Of a stretch of 8,137 nt of DNA, positions 1 to 6,912 are shown piece after piece. The position numbers and the translations under genes are program-made. Location of the stretch: the NCBI GenBank assembly GCA_030040525.1, contig JASHTN010000038.1, positions 1 through 8,137 of the forward strand, written 5' to 3'. The DNA comes from Gammaproteobacteria bacterium (GTDB lineage: Bacteria; Pseudomonadota; Gammaproteobacteria; Steroidobacterales; Steroidobacteraceae). Position 1 is the first letter of the stretch. The number at the start of each line of letters is the position of its first letter. Below the pieces are notes generated by a model. The model did not search any database, was not told the DNA's origin, and saw only the letters and a list, made by a program, of their open reading frames with translations.

Positions 1-2088
1 GGCCGAGCCCGTCGGCGGCGCAGCGGCCGGCGATGTCGCCGGTGGCGCGGGCGCGGGCTGCGGGGGAGCGGGCAGATTCGGCTGGATCCCGGTAGGCTGC
101 GGCGGCGGGCCGTTGGCGCCCTGGGGCGTGTTGGGCGCCACGCCCGGGAGCCCCGGCGCGTTCGTGTTGAGGGGCGGCATGGTGCCGCGCGTCACACCCG
201 GCAGCAGCGGTATGGCATCGTGCGTCTTCAGGCTCTTCTGCTGCTCGATCATGTAGTTGTACTTCAGGTCCGTCTCGAAGGCGGCCTGGTTGGGATTGGT
301 CAGGATCTTCGGCCTGATGAAGATGATCAGGTTGTTCTTGGTCGACTGCGCAGAGCGGTTCTTGAACAGGTAGCCGATGATCGGGATGTTGCCGAGTCCC
401 GGCACGCGATCATTGCTCGAAGTGCTGTCGTCCTCGATGAGTCCGCCGAGCGCTACGACTCCGCCGTCCTCGATGAGCACCGTGGTCGTGATGGTGCGCT
501 TGTTCGTGACCAGGTCGACCGCGCCGGCAGGCTTGGCGCCGAGGCTCGAGCTCTCGATCGAGATCTTCAGCATGACCTGCGAACCCTCCGCGGAGATCGT
601 CGGCGTCACCTTGAGGATCGTGCCGACCTCCTCGCGCTGGATGGTCTGGAAGGGGTTGACCTGGCCGCCGGTGACGGCGGTGCCGCTCGTGTACTGGCCG
701 GTAATGAACGGCACCTCCTGCGCGACCTTGAGCTCCGCCTCCTGATTGTCCATGGTCACCGCCGACGGCGTCGCGATGACGTTGGTATCGGTGTCCTCGC
801 GGATCGCGCGCAGCATGGCGGCGAAGTTCACACCGGTGCCGGCGACGCGGCCGATGCCGAGCGTCGTGCCCTCGAGCAGGGTGTCGGAGACACTCGACGG
901 ATTGAGCGCTGCGGTCGCCAGGTCAACGATGCTCGTGCCGCCGACCGGGCTGACAAAGCCGCCGAGCGGCACGTTGGTGCCCTGGCCGTACGCTGCCCAG
1001 TTCACGCCGAGGTCGGATTCCTTGTCGACGTCCACTTCGGCAATGATTGCTTCCACCAGCACCTGCGGCCGGCGGATATCGAGCTTGTCGACGATGTCCA
1101 TCACCTGGCGCATGATCTTCGGGGGCGCGGTGATCACCAGCGCATTGGTGGTGGGATCGGCCCACACCATGGCGCTCTTTTCCGCCGCCGCCTGCGGCGA
1201 GACGCCCGCGCCGCCGCCGCCGGTGGCATTCGCCTGCGCGATGCCGGTGATCTGCTCCTTGAGCTTCGGGGCGATCTTCTCGGCGTTCGCGTAGTGCAGA
1301 TAGCGCACCCGGGTGTCGCCGCCGCTCTCGAGCGGGGTATCGAGGTGCGCGATCAGCGCGCGGATGCGCAGCCGCTGCGAGTCATCGCCGCCGACCAGCA
1401 CGCTGTTGGAGCGCTCGTCGGCGACCACCTTGATGCCGCTCGCCTCGGGGCCCTGGTAGAGGGAGTTGATCACCCGCACGATCTCGGACGCGGACGCGTT
1501 CTGCAGGGGGATGATCTCCGGATCCTGGTTGCCGATCTGATCGATGCGCCGGATGATGCGGATCAGGCGGTTCACGTTGCTGGCGTGATCGGTGATGATG
1601 AGGATGTTCGCGCCCGGAACCGCCTGCAGGTGCCCGTACTGCGGCACCAGGGGCCGCAGGATCGGCACGAGCTGCTGCGCCTGAACGTTCTTCACCTCGA
1701 GCACCTGAGTGACGATCTCGTCGGAGGTGCCGCTCACGCGCTCGGGCAGATCGACCGACGGGACCTGCCGCGCGCTCGCGTCGGGGAGGATCTTGACCAC
1801 GGCGCCGGCGGGCACGGCGATGAAACCGTAGACATCGAGGATCGAGAGGAACGCCTGGTAGAACGCCTCGGGACTCATCGGCGTCGAGGACAGCATCGTC
1901 ACCTGGGCGCGCACCCGCGGGTCGATGATGAAGTTCTTGCCGGTCGCGGCGGCCACCGCCTCGGCAATCTGCGTGATGTCGGCGTCCTTGAAATTGGGGG
2001 TGATGCGCTGGGCCTGGTCCGCGACCGCGAGCGACGCCGCAAGCAGCGTCGCGAGCACGCCGGGAACCCATTGACGAAATCCAGTCAC
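1..2088 (-). CDS. gspD: Type II secretion system secretin GspD (3' end beyond window)
   Basis: Outer-membrane secretin that forms the exit channel of type II secretion. Reading from a GTG at 2088 gives 696 codons without a stop, so the C-terminus lies outside the window. Residues 1-23 look like a Sec signal peptide ending in SLAVA. Then come an N0 domain (about 28-100), N1 (122-185), N2 (190-255), N3 (260-350, with a Gly-rich insertion near 288-296) and the secretin barrel (about 415-595), with the central-gate motif VPFITG at 459-464 and the signature VPGLGNIPIIGYLF at 562-575. From about 625 the chain is rich in Pro and Ala and shows no obvious pilotin-binding S-domain before the edge. The GTG is preferred because it directly precedes the signal peptide; the nearest ATG (2071) is out of frame. 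A G-run at 2097-2102 is the only candidate Shine-Dalgarno. It follows gspC by 34 nt, so co-transcription is expected. Confidence 0.95.
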   Translation of the reverse strand, partial: MTGFRQWVPGVLATLLAASLAVADQAQRITPNFKDADITQIAEAVAAATGKNFIIDPRVRAQVTMLSSTPMSPEAFYQAFLSILDVYGFIAVPAGAVVKILPDASARQVPSVDLPERVSGTSDEIVTQVLEVKNVQAQQLVPILRPLVPQYGHLQAVPGANILIITDHASNVNRLIRIIRRIDQIGNQDPEIIPLQNASASEIVRVINSLYQGPEASGIKVVADERSNSVLVGGDDSQRLRIRALIAHLDTPLESGGDTRVRYLHYANAEKIAPKLKEQITGIAQANATGGGGAGVSPQAAAEKSAMVWADPTTNALVITAPPKIMRQVMDIVDKLDIRRPQVLVEAIIAEVDVDKESDLGVNWAAYGQGTNVPLGGFVSPVGGTSIVDLATAALNPSSVSDTLLEGTTLGIGRVAGTGVNFAAMLRAIREDTDTNVIATPSAVTMDNQEAELKVAQEVPFITGQYTSGTAVTGGQVNPFQTIQREEVGTILKVTPTISAEGSQVMLKISIESSSLGAKPAGAVDLVTNKRTITTTVLIEDGGVVALGGLIEDDSTSSNDRVPGLGNIPIIGYLFKNRSAQSTKNNLIIFIRPKILTNPNQAAFETDLKYNYMIEQQKSLKTHDAIPLLPGVTRGTMPPLNTNAPGLPGVAPNTPQGANGPPPQPTGIQPNLPAPPQPAPAPPATSPAAAPPTGSA

Positions 2089-2122
2089 GAGAATTACCCC
2101 CCGAGAGGAGCGCGCGCGAGAG

Positions 2123-3136
2123 CTACTGGGTGTCGCGCGGCTCCGGTGAAGTGTCCGCCGGTGGCGCTGTGGGCGTCTGAGTCGGGTCCGTTCCCGGCGG
2201 ACCCATGCCCCCGGGCGGACCTTGCGCGCCACCGAAACCTGGTGCCTGGGCCTGCGGACCCGCCACGGAATCAGCCTCCTCAGCGACCTGAGCGATGTTC
2301 AGGTTCAGATCCTGCTGCTGGTTGTTGCGGATAACTGTGACGCGCGCCTCACTGGAACTACCGAGCGTCCTGAGGATCTCCTGTCCGCGCTCGAGATCAT
2401 CGAGCGGCGTACCGTTGATGGCGATCACCTCGTCTCCCGGCTGCAGTCCCAGGCTCGCGAACGCCGCCCGGTTGCGTCCCGGGTAGACGCGAAAGCCCCG
2501 CACCTTGTCCCCATCCCGCACCGCCTGCGGACGCAGCAGGTCGGCGATAAGACCCGGCTGCTCGGTGAAAGTTTTACGCATGCGCTCGACCAGGGCGGCA
2601 TTCGGGTTGTTGAGCGCCGCCGTTGAGGGTGCCGGAGCGGAGCTGCCCGTCTGGCGCGGCAGTGCGAGCGATTCGAGCTGCCCGTTACGCTCGATCACCA
2701 CCCGCTCGACGTACACCGAGTGCAGCTTCGCCCCTCCCGGCACGTTGTCGCCGACCGCATACACCTTGGCGGTCTGTGCGCTGGCTCCGAGGATCGCGAG
2801 GCCGTTTTTGGGATCATTGCCGGCGATGATCCCGGTGAGCACCAGCGGCATGCTCGTCTGCGGCGCGTTGGCGTCGTCGGACTTCGGCGGCGGGGCGGAG
2901 CCGAACAGGTGCGCGTTCGTGATCGCTGCGATGTCCGTCACATGCACCGGCCGGGCGAGGACCGGCTGGCCCCGGGGCGCACGCCCGGCGCCACCCAGGT
3001 CCGTGATGATGAGCGCGGTCTGCACGCCGAGGGCCACGGCCAGGACCCAGGTCGCGACCCGCGGCCCGTCGCGCAGCATGAGCGCGCGCCACCAGTCGGT
3101 GGCCGGGACACTCTCGAACCAGGAGGCGGCGTTCAT
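2123..3136 (-). CDS. gspC: Type II secretion system protein GspC (inner-membrane connector)
   Basis: GspC links the inner-membrane platform to the GspD secretin and helps choose substrates. The 337-residue protein has a short cytoplasmic N-terminus, one membrane span (about 27-46), a periplasmic homology region (about 66-160) that in this family contacts the N0 domain of GspD, and a C-terminal PDZ domain (about 205-282, with the segment LQPGDEVIAINGTPL at 231-245). The last 45 or so residues are a Pro/Gly-rich tail. This is somewhat longer than well-studied GspC proteins, mainly because of the tail. The ATG start is secure: reading upstream in frame, a TAA appears before any ATG, GTG or TTG. 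No good Shine-Dalgarno precedes it. It is the first gene after the divergent promoter region and is followed by gspD, the usual C-D order. Confidence 0.93.
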   Translation of the reverse strand: MNAASWFESVPATDWWRALMLRDGPRVATWVLAVALGVQTALIITDLGGAGRAPRGQPVLARPVHVTDIAAITNAHLFGSAPPPKSDDANAPQTSMPLVLTGIIAGNDPKNGLAILGASAQTAKVYAVGDNVPGGAKLHSVYVERVVIERNGQLESLALPRQTGSSAPAPSTAALNNPNAALVERMRKTFTEQPGLIADLLRPQAVRDGDKVRGFRVYPGRNRAAFASLGLQPGDEVIAINGTPLDDLERGQEILRTLGSSSEARVTVIRNNQQQDLNLNIAQVAEEADSVAGPQAQAPGFGGAQGPPGGMGPPGTDPTQTPTAPPADTSPEPRDTQ

Positions 3137-3232
3137 GGAGTCGAGCGCATGCTTGTCGAGGCGTTTCCTGCGGGCTCCGTGCGGACCGAAAATCCGGCGC
3201 GCTTACCGCGCGGCACCCGTCACGCCGGCGCC

Positions 3233-3262
3233 ATCATACGAGCGTGCAGCCAGCGCTCTCAA
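3233..3262 (-). promoter_or_regulatory. Predicted sigma70-type promoter for gspCD
   Basis: On the minus strand TTGAGA (3262-3257) and TATGAT (3238-3233) are separated by 18 nt. Each hexamer differs from the consensus at one position, making this the best promoter-like sequence in the 205-nt divergent region. Transcription would begin near 3226, leaving a leader of about 90 nt before the gspC ATG. No terminator-like or riboswitch-like fold was recognised in that leader. The call is from hexamer matching only. Confidence 0.55.
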
Positions 3263-3289
3263 GCGATTGTTTCTGCAGGAGTAACCAGT

Positions 3290-3300
3290 CCACATTGTGG
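3290..3300. repeat. Short inverted repeat CCACA-T-TGTGG in the gspC/clpS intergenic region
   Basis: A perfect 5+5 bp inverted repeat around one T lies between the two divergent promoters, five nt upstream of the proposed clpS -35 hexamer and about 28 nt upstream of the gspC -35. Its position suits an operator, but an 11-bp repeat can arise by chance and I do not recognise it as the site of a known regulator. Confidence 0.25.
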
Positions 3301-3305
3301 CAGGC

Positions 3306-3334
3306 TTGTGTTGCCGTTTCGCGACCCCTATAAA
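3306..3334 (+). promoter_or_regulatory. Possible promoter for clpSA
   Basis: TTGTGT (3306-3311) and TATAAA (3329-3334) are separated by 17 nt. The -10 matches the consensus at five of six positions; the -35 keeps only TTG. If used, transcription would start around 3341-3342, at or next to the clpS ATG, giving a leaderless or almost leaderless message. The AAAGAA that overlaps the -10 could instead act as a weak Shine-Dalgarno for a message started further upstream. Confidence 0.35.
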
Positions 3335-3341
3335 GAACGCC

Positions 3342-3662
3342 ATGCCCACGCCTCTCCCCACGCGCCCTGATTCCGGCGTCGCCGTAGAAGAAGCGCTTCC
3401 GGAGGTCAAACAGCCGCCGCTGTATCGCGTGGTGCTCCTCAACGACGACTACACCCCGATGGAATTTGTCGTCGACGTGCTGGAAAAGTTCTTCGGGCTG
3501 AATCGCCCGACGGCCACCCGCATCATGCTCGAGGTGCACACGCGCGGAAAGGGCGTGTGCGGGGTCTTCACATACGAGATCGCAGAAACTAAGGTGGCGC
3601 AGGTGACGACCTACGCGCGCGATCACCAGCATCCGCTCATGTGCACAGTGGAAGAGGCCTGA
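3342..3662 (+). CDS. clpS: ATP-dependent Clp protease adaptor ClpS
   Basis: ClpS is the N-recognin of bacteria: it binds proteins with N-terminal Leu, Phe, Tyr or Trp and hands them to ClpA for degradation by ClpP. From ATG 3342 the product is 106 residues, the same length as the E. coli protein, and recalled E. coli numbering carries over directly. The N-degron pocket residues N34, D35, D36, T38, M40 (gatekeeper), M62, V65, H66 and L99 are all present. A disordered N-terminal extension (about 1-24), which in this family engages the ClpA pore, precedes the folded core. A GTG at 3297 would add 15 residues with no counterpart in the family and is not preferred. The Shine-Dalgarno before 3342 is weak. 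clpA follows after two nt, so the two are almost certainly co-translated. Confidence 0.96.
   Translation: MPTPLPTRPDSGVAVEEALPEVKQPPLYRVVLLNDDYTPMEFVVDVLEKFFGLNRPTATRIMLEVHTRGKGVCGVFTYEIAETKVAQVTTYARDHQHPLMCTVEEA
3651..3657 (+). promoter_or_regulatory. clpA ribosome-binding site inside the end of clpS
   Basis: GAAGAGG within the last codons of clpS lies 7 nt before the GTG at 3665. It favours 3665 over the upstream GTG at 3641, which would add eight residues not found in the family. The arrangement suggests translational coupling of ClpS and ClpA synthesis. Confidence 0.6.
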
Positions 3663-3664
3663 AC

Positions 3665-5929
3665 GTGTTGTCCAACGAGCTCGAATACTGCCTCAACGAT
3701 GCCTTTCACCAGGCGCGTGAGGCGCATCACGAGTACCTGACGGTCGAGCACCTGCTGCTCGCGATACTCGACACGGCCAAGGTGCGCGAGGTGCTGCGCG
3801 CCTGCGGCGCGGATTTCGCACGGCTGCGCCAGGAGCTCCGGGAGCACATCGACCAGTCGACCCCGCGGCTCGAGGAGGGCGAGGAGCGCGAGGTGCAGCC
3901 GACGCTCGGCTTTCAGCGCGTGCTGCAGCGCGCGCTGTTTCACGTGCAGTCGAGCGGCAAGAAGGAGGTCGGCGTCGGCAACGTGCTGGTCGCGATCTTC
4001 AGCGAGAAACAGAGTCACGCGGTGTTCCTTCTCAACCGCCAGCACGTCACGCGCCTCGACGTCGTCAACTACATCTCGCACGGTCTGTCGAAGATCGCCG
4101 AGGAGAAGACCGACAAGGAGGATGCGCAGGGCGAGGAGCGCGAGGCCGAGGGCGGCAGCGCGCTCGAGAAGTACACCACCAACCTGAACCGCATGGCGCA
4201 GGAAGGGCGCATCGATCCGCTCATCGGTCGCAAGCTCGAGGTCGAGCGCACCATCGAGATCCTGTGCCGCCGCCGCAAGAACAATCCGCTGTACGTCGGC
4301 GAGGCCGGGGTCGGCAAGACGGCGATTGCGGAGGGACTCGCGCGGCTGATCGTCGAGGGTGCCGTGCCGGAGGTGCTTGCCGACTGCACCCTGTTCGCCC
4401 TCGACATGGGCGCGCTGATCGCCGGCACCAAGTACCGCGGCGACTTCGAGAAGCGCCTCAAGGGCGTGGTCACGGAGCTGAAGAAGCTGCCGGGGGCGAT
4501 TCTCTTCATCGACGAGATTCACACCGTGATTGGCGCCGGCGCCGCCTCCGGCGGGGTGATGGACGCCTCCAACCTCATCAAACCGGTGCTGACCGCCGGC
4601 GAGATCCGCTGTATCGGCTCGACGACCTACCAGGAGTACCGCGGCATCTTCGAGAAGGATCACGCGCTCGCGCGGCGCTTCCAGAAGATCGACGTGGTGG
4701 AGCCGTCGGTGGCGGAGACCATCGAGATCCTGTTCGGACTGAAGGGCCGATTCGAGGAGCACCACGGCGTCAGCTATGCCGACGACGCGCTGCGCGCCGC
4801 AGCCGAGCTCGCCGCGCGCCACATCAACGAGCGCCACCTGCCCGACAAGGCCATCGACGTGGTCGACGAGGCCGGCGCGCGCCTGCGTCTCAAGCCGCTC
4901 GCCGAGCGCGAGGCGGTGGTCGAGGTGCGGCACATCGAGGACGTGGTGGCACGCATGGCGCGCATTCCTGCCAAGAGCGTCTCGATCTCCGACCGCGAGG
5001 TGCTGAAGAACCTCGAGCGCAACCTGAAGCTGGTGATCTTCGGCCAGGACCGGGCAATCGAGGCGCTGGGCGCGGCGATCAAGATGGCGCGCTCGGGTCT
5101 CGCCGAGGGGCGCAAGCCGGTCGGCAGCTTCCTGTTCGCGGGCCCCACCGGCGTCGGCAAGACCGAGGTGACGCGCCAGCTCGCCATCGCCCTCGGGGTC
5201 GAGTTCCTGCGCTTCGACATGTCCGAGTACATGGAGCGGCACACGGTCTCGCGTCTGATCGGCGCCCCGCCCGGCTACGTCGGTTTCGACCAGGGCGGGC
5301 TGCTCACCGAGGCGGTCACCAAGCACCCGCACTGCGTGCTGTTGCTCGATGAGATCGAGAAAGCGCATTCCGACGTCTTCAACCTGCTGCTGCAGGTGAT
5401 GGATCACGGCACGCTCACCGACAACAACGGCCGGAAGGCCGACTTCCGTCACGTCATCATCGTCATGACGACCAACGCCGGCGCGCACGAGATGGCGCGG
5501 CCCTCGATCGGCTTCACGCAGGCGGACAATGCCAGCGACGGCATGGAGGCAATCCGGCGCATCTTCTCGCCGGAGTTCCGCAATCGCCTCGATGCGGTCA
5601 TCCAGTTCGCCGCCCTCGACCCGGTGACCATCGAGCGGGTGGTCGACAAGCTCATCGTCGAAGTCGAAGCGCAACTCGAGCAGAAGGGCGTCACGCTCAC
5701 CCTCGACGACGCCGCGCGGCGCTGGATCGCAACGAAGGGCTACGATCCGAAGATGGGGGCGCGGCCGATGGCGCGCACCATCCAGGAACACATCAAGCGG
5801 CCGCTCGCCGAGGAGCTGCTGTTCGGGCGCCTGGCGAGCGGCGGCCACGTGCGCATTTCGGTCACCGCGGACGGCAGGGAGCTGACCTTGGTCTGCGAGC
5901 CGGCGAAGACGCCTGAGGTTACGGCCTGA
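3665..5929 (+). CDS. clpA: ATP-dependent Clp protease ATP-binding subunit ClpA
   Basis: ClpA is the AAA+ unfoldase that feeds substrates to ClpP and is the partner of ClpS. From GTG 3665 it has 754 residues, close to the 758 of E. coli, and starts MLSNELE where E. coli has MLNQELE. The N-domain (about 1-145) binds ClpS. In the first AAA+ module, Walker A is GEAGVGKT at 212-219, Walker B is ILFIDEIH at 279-286 and the arginine pair is R337-R338. In the second, Walker A is GPTGVGKT at 493-500, Walker B acidic residues are D562 and E563, and the arginine finger is R641 in FRNRLD. The ClpP-docking loop is IGF at 615-617. There is no coiled-coil middle domain, which separates it from ClpB and ClpC. 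All catalytic residues looked for are intact. TTG 3668 is an alternative start one codon later. Confidence 0.97.
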   Translation: MLSNELEYCLNDAFHQAREAHHEYLTVEHLLLAILDTAKVREVLRACGADFARLRQELREHIDQSTPRLEEGEEREVQPTLGFQRVLQRALFHVQSSGKKEVGVGNVLVAIFSEKQSHAVFLLNRQHVTRLDVVNYISHGLSKIAEEKTDKEDAQGEEREAEGGSALEKYTTNLNRMAQEGRIDPLIGRKLEVERTIEILCRRRKNNPLYVGEAGVGKTAIAEGLARLIVEGAVPEVLADCTLFALDMGALIAGTKYRGDFEKRLKGVVTELKKLPGAILFIDEIHTVIGAGAASGGVMDASNLIKPVLTAGEIRCIGSTTYQEYRGIFEKDHALARRFQKIDVVEPSVAETIEILFGLKGRFEEHHGVSYADDALRAAAELAARHINERHLPDKAIDVVDEAGARLRLKPLAEREAVVEVRHIEDVVARMARIPAKSVSISDREVLKNLERNLKLVIFGQDRAIEALGAAIKMARSGLAEGRKPVGSFLFAGPTGVGKTEVTRQLAIALGVEFLRFDMSEYMERHTVSRLIGAPPGYVGFDQGGLLTEAVTKHPHCVLLLDEIEKAHSDVFNLLLQVMDHGTLTDNNGRKADFRHVIIVMTTNAGAHEMARPSIGFTQADNASDGMEAIRRIFSPEFRNRLDAVIQFAALDPVTIERVVDKLIVEVEAQLEQKGVTLTLDDAARRWIATKGYDPKMGARPMARTIQEHIKRPLAEELLFGRLASGGHVRISVTADGRELTLVCEPAKTPEVTA

Positions 5930-5945
5930 GCCGGCTCATCGGCCG
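5922..5945. terminator. Possible bidirectional hairpin at the clpA/infA convergence
   Basis: TGAGCCGGCTCA at 5927-5938 is a perfect 12-bp palindrome that begins with the clpA stop TGA and ends with the complement of the infA stop. It is flanked by CGGCC (5922-5926) and GGCCG (5941-5945), so transcripts of either strand could fold into a GC-rich hairpin with a CCGG loop and a 2-nt bulge. Just to the right, GGCCGC (5941-5946) and GCGGCC (5957-5962) form an alternative 6-bp stem. No T-tract follows on either strand, so this is not a standard intrinsic terminator; assignment is tentative. Confidence 0.3.
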
Positions 5946-6154
5946 CGGTAGATGATGCGGCCCTTGGTGAGATCGTACGGAGTCATCTCGACGGTGACCG
6001 CATCGCCGGTGAGGATGCGGATGTAGTTCTTGCGAATCTTGCCGGAGATATGCGCGGTGACGACGTGGCCGTTCTTCAGCTTCACGCGGAAAGTGGTGTT
6101 GGGTAGGGTCTCGACGACCTCGCCTTCCATCTGGATCGCGTCTTCTTTGGACAT
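5936..6154 (-). CDS. infA: Translation initiation factor IF-1
   Basis: IF-1 binds the A site of the 30S subunit and works with IF-2 and IF-3 during initiation. The 72-residue product is the standard family length and is a single S1-like OB-fold. It begins MSKEDAIQMEGEVVETLPN and carries the hallmark segments GHVVTAHISGK, RKNYIRILTGD and TPYDLTKGRI, nearly identical to recalled E. coli IF-1. The ATG at 6154 is preceded by AAAGG (6163-6159) at 4-nt spacing. It lies 71 nt downstream of aat on the same strand and converges on clpA, with 6 nt between the two stop codons. I saw no convincing private promoter in the 71-nt gap (only weak TTGCCT-like matches), although infA in other bacteria is usually expressed strongly and may have one. 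Confidence 0.97.
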   Translation of the reverse strand: MSKEDAIQMEGEVVETLPNTTFRVKLKNGHVVTAHISGKIRKNYIRILTGDAVTVEMTPYDLTKGRIIYRGR

Positions 6155-6225
6155 ACGGCCTTTGAGCGCACTGCGCGGGCGCGAATTGGAGCACAAACCC
6201 CAGGCCCAGGCAATTTGCCGCGGCT

Positions 6226-6912
6226 TCAGCCGAGCGGCGGCGCAGGCTGACCGATCTGCTCGCTGAGCAGTGCCTGAAAGCGGCTGCGCGGGATGGTGCG
6301 CGCGCCGAGGCTGGCGAGGTGGCGCGAGTAGAGCTGGCAGTCGATCACCACGATGCCGTTGCGCTGACACACCGCGATCAGGTGGGCGAGCGCCACCTTC
6401 GAGGCGTCGCGCGTCACGCTGAACATCGATTCGCCGAAGAACACGCCGCCGAGGCGCACCCCGTACAGGCCGCCGGCGAGCCCAGCGTCGCGCCACGCCT
6501 CGATGCTGTGGGCATGGCCGAGGCGGTGCAGCTCGAGGTAGGCGGCGCGCATCTCGGAGGTGATCCAGGTGCCGGGGCTCGCCGCGCGCGGTGCCGCGCA
6601 GCCGTCGATCACCGCGGCAAAGTCGCGGTCGATGGCGGCAGTGAAGCCGCCGTTGCGCAGCGTCTTTGCGAGGCTGCGGCTGCAATGGAACTCCTCCGGA
6701 AAAAGCACCGCGCGCGGATCGGGCGACCACCACAGCACCGGCTGACCCGGGGAGTACCAGGGAAAGATGCCGCGCCGGTAGGCGGCGAGCAGCCGCGTGC
6801 AGGACAGGTCGCCGCCTGCGGCCAGCAGTCCCGGCGGATCCTCGAGCGCCTGTTCGGGCGGCGGAAACCAATCCGGTGCATCGTGGCCCGAGAGCCAGGT
6901 GATGGTCTTCAG
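6226..6912 (-). CDS. aat: Leucyl/phenylalanyl-tRNA--protein transferase (apparent CTG start)
   Basis: Aat transfers Leu or Phe from aminoacyl-tRNA to proteins with N-terminal Lys or Arg, making N-degrons read by ClpS. Family motifs run through the whole frame: GIFPW (48-52), WWSPDPR (61-67), GTWIT (114-118), GHAHSIEAW (132-140), GGLYGV (147-152), FFGESMFS (158-165) and DCQ (191-193). Counted from CTG 6912 the product is 228 residues, near the family's usual length. The start is odd: no ATG, GTG or TTG occurs in frame near the expected N-terminus. CTG 6912 lies 8 nt after a perfect AGGAG and overlaps the upstream gene's stop as CTGA, and its product (xKTITWL) aligns with a recalled Pseudomonas Aat starting MLTWL. 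The next canonical downstream start is a GTG at about residue 59, inside the conserved core; an upstream ATG at 7143 would add 77 residues read out of frame through the acyltransferase gene. Identity is certain; the exact start is inferred. Confidence 0.95.
   Translation of the reverse strand: MKTITWLSGHDAPDWFPPPEQALEDPPGLLAAGGDLSCTRLLAAYRRGIFPWYSPGQPVLWWSPDPRAVLFPEEFHCSRSLAKTLRNGGFTAAIDRDFAAVIDGCAAPRAASPGTWITSEMRAAYLELHRLGHAHSIEAWRDAGLAGGLYGVRLGGVFFGESMFSVTRDASKVALAHLIAVCQRNGIVVIDCQLYSRHLASLGARTIPRSRFQALLSEQIGQPAPPLG

Noticed and set aside
220..2334. A 704-codon plus-strand open frame opposite gspD and the end of gspC
   Set aside because: Its product is Arg/Asp/His/Leu-rich with no recognisable motif. 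It is the antisense image of a confidently identified secretin gene, as expected from codon bias in GC-rich DNA.
3297..3341. Upstream GTG start for clpS (15 extra residues)
   Set aside because: The extra residues do not match the family, whereas ATG 3342 gives exactly 106 residues with E. coli numbering; the GTG also lies inside the inverted repeat upstream of the promoter.
5507..5515. IGF rather than IGL in the ClpP-docking loop of ClpA
   Set aside because: IGF and IGL are both common in Clp unfoldases and both dock to ClpP, so this is not a meaningful anomaly.
3623..5848. A 741-codon minus-strand open frame opposite clpA
   Set aside because: It mirrors clpA codon by codon, has low-complexity composition typical of antisense frames, no family resemblance, and would overlap clpS and almost all of clpA.
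6221..6232. CGGC-TTCA-GCCG hairpin at the aat stop as a terminator
   Set aside because: The stem is only 4 to 5 bp and no T-tract follows; it is too weak to call in GC-rich DNA.
5936..6871. A 311-codon minus-strand frame ending in the IF-1 sequence, suggesting a fusion protein
   Set aside because: Only the last 72 codons are IF-1, with its own ATG and AAAGG. The upstream part is an out-of-frame reading of aat and the gap, so there is no real fusion.
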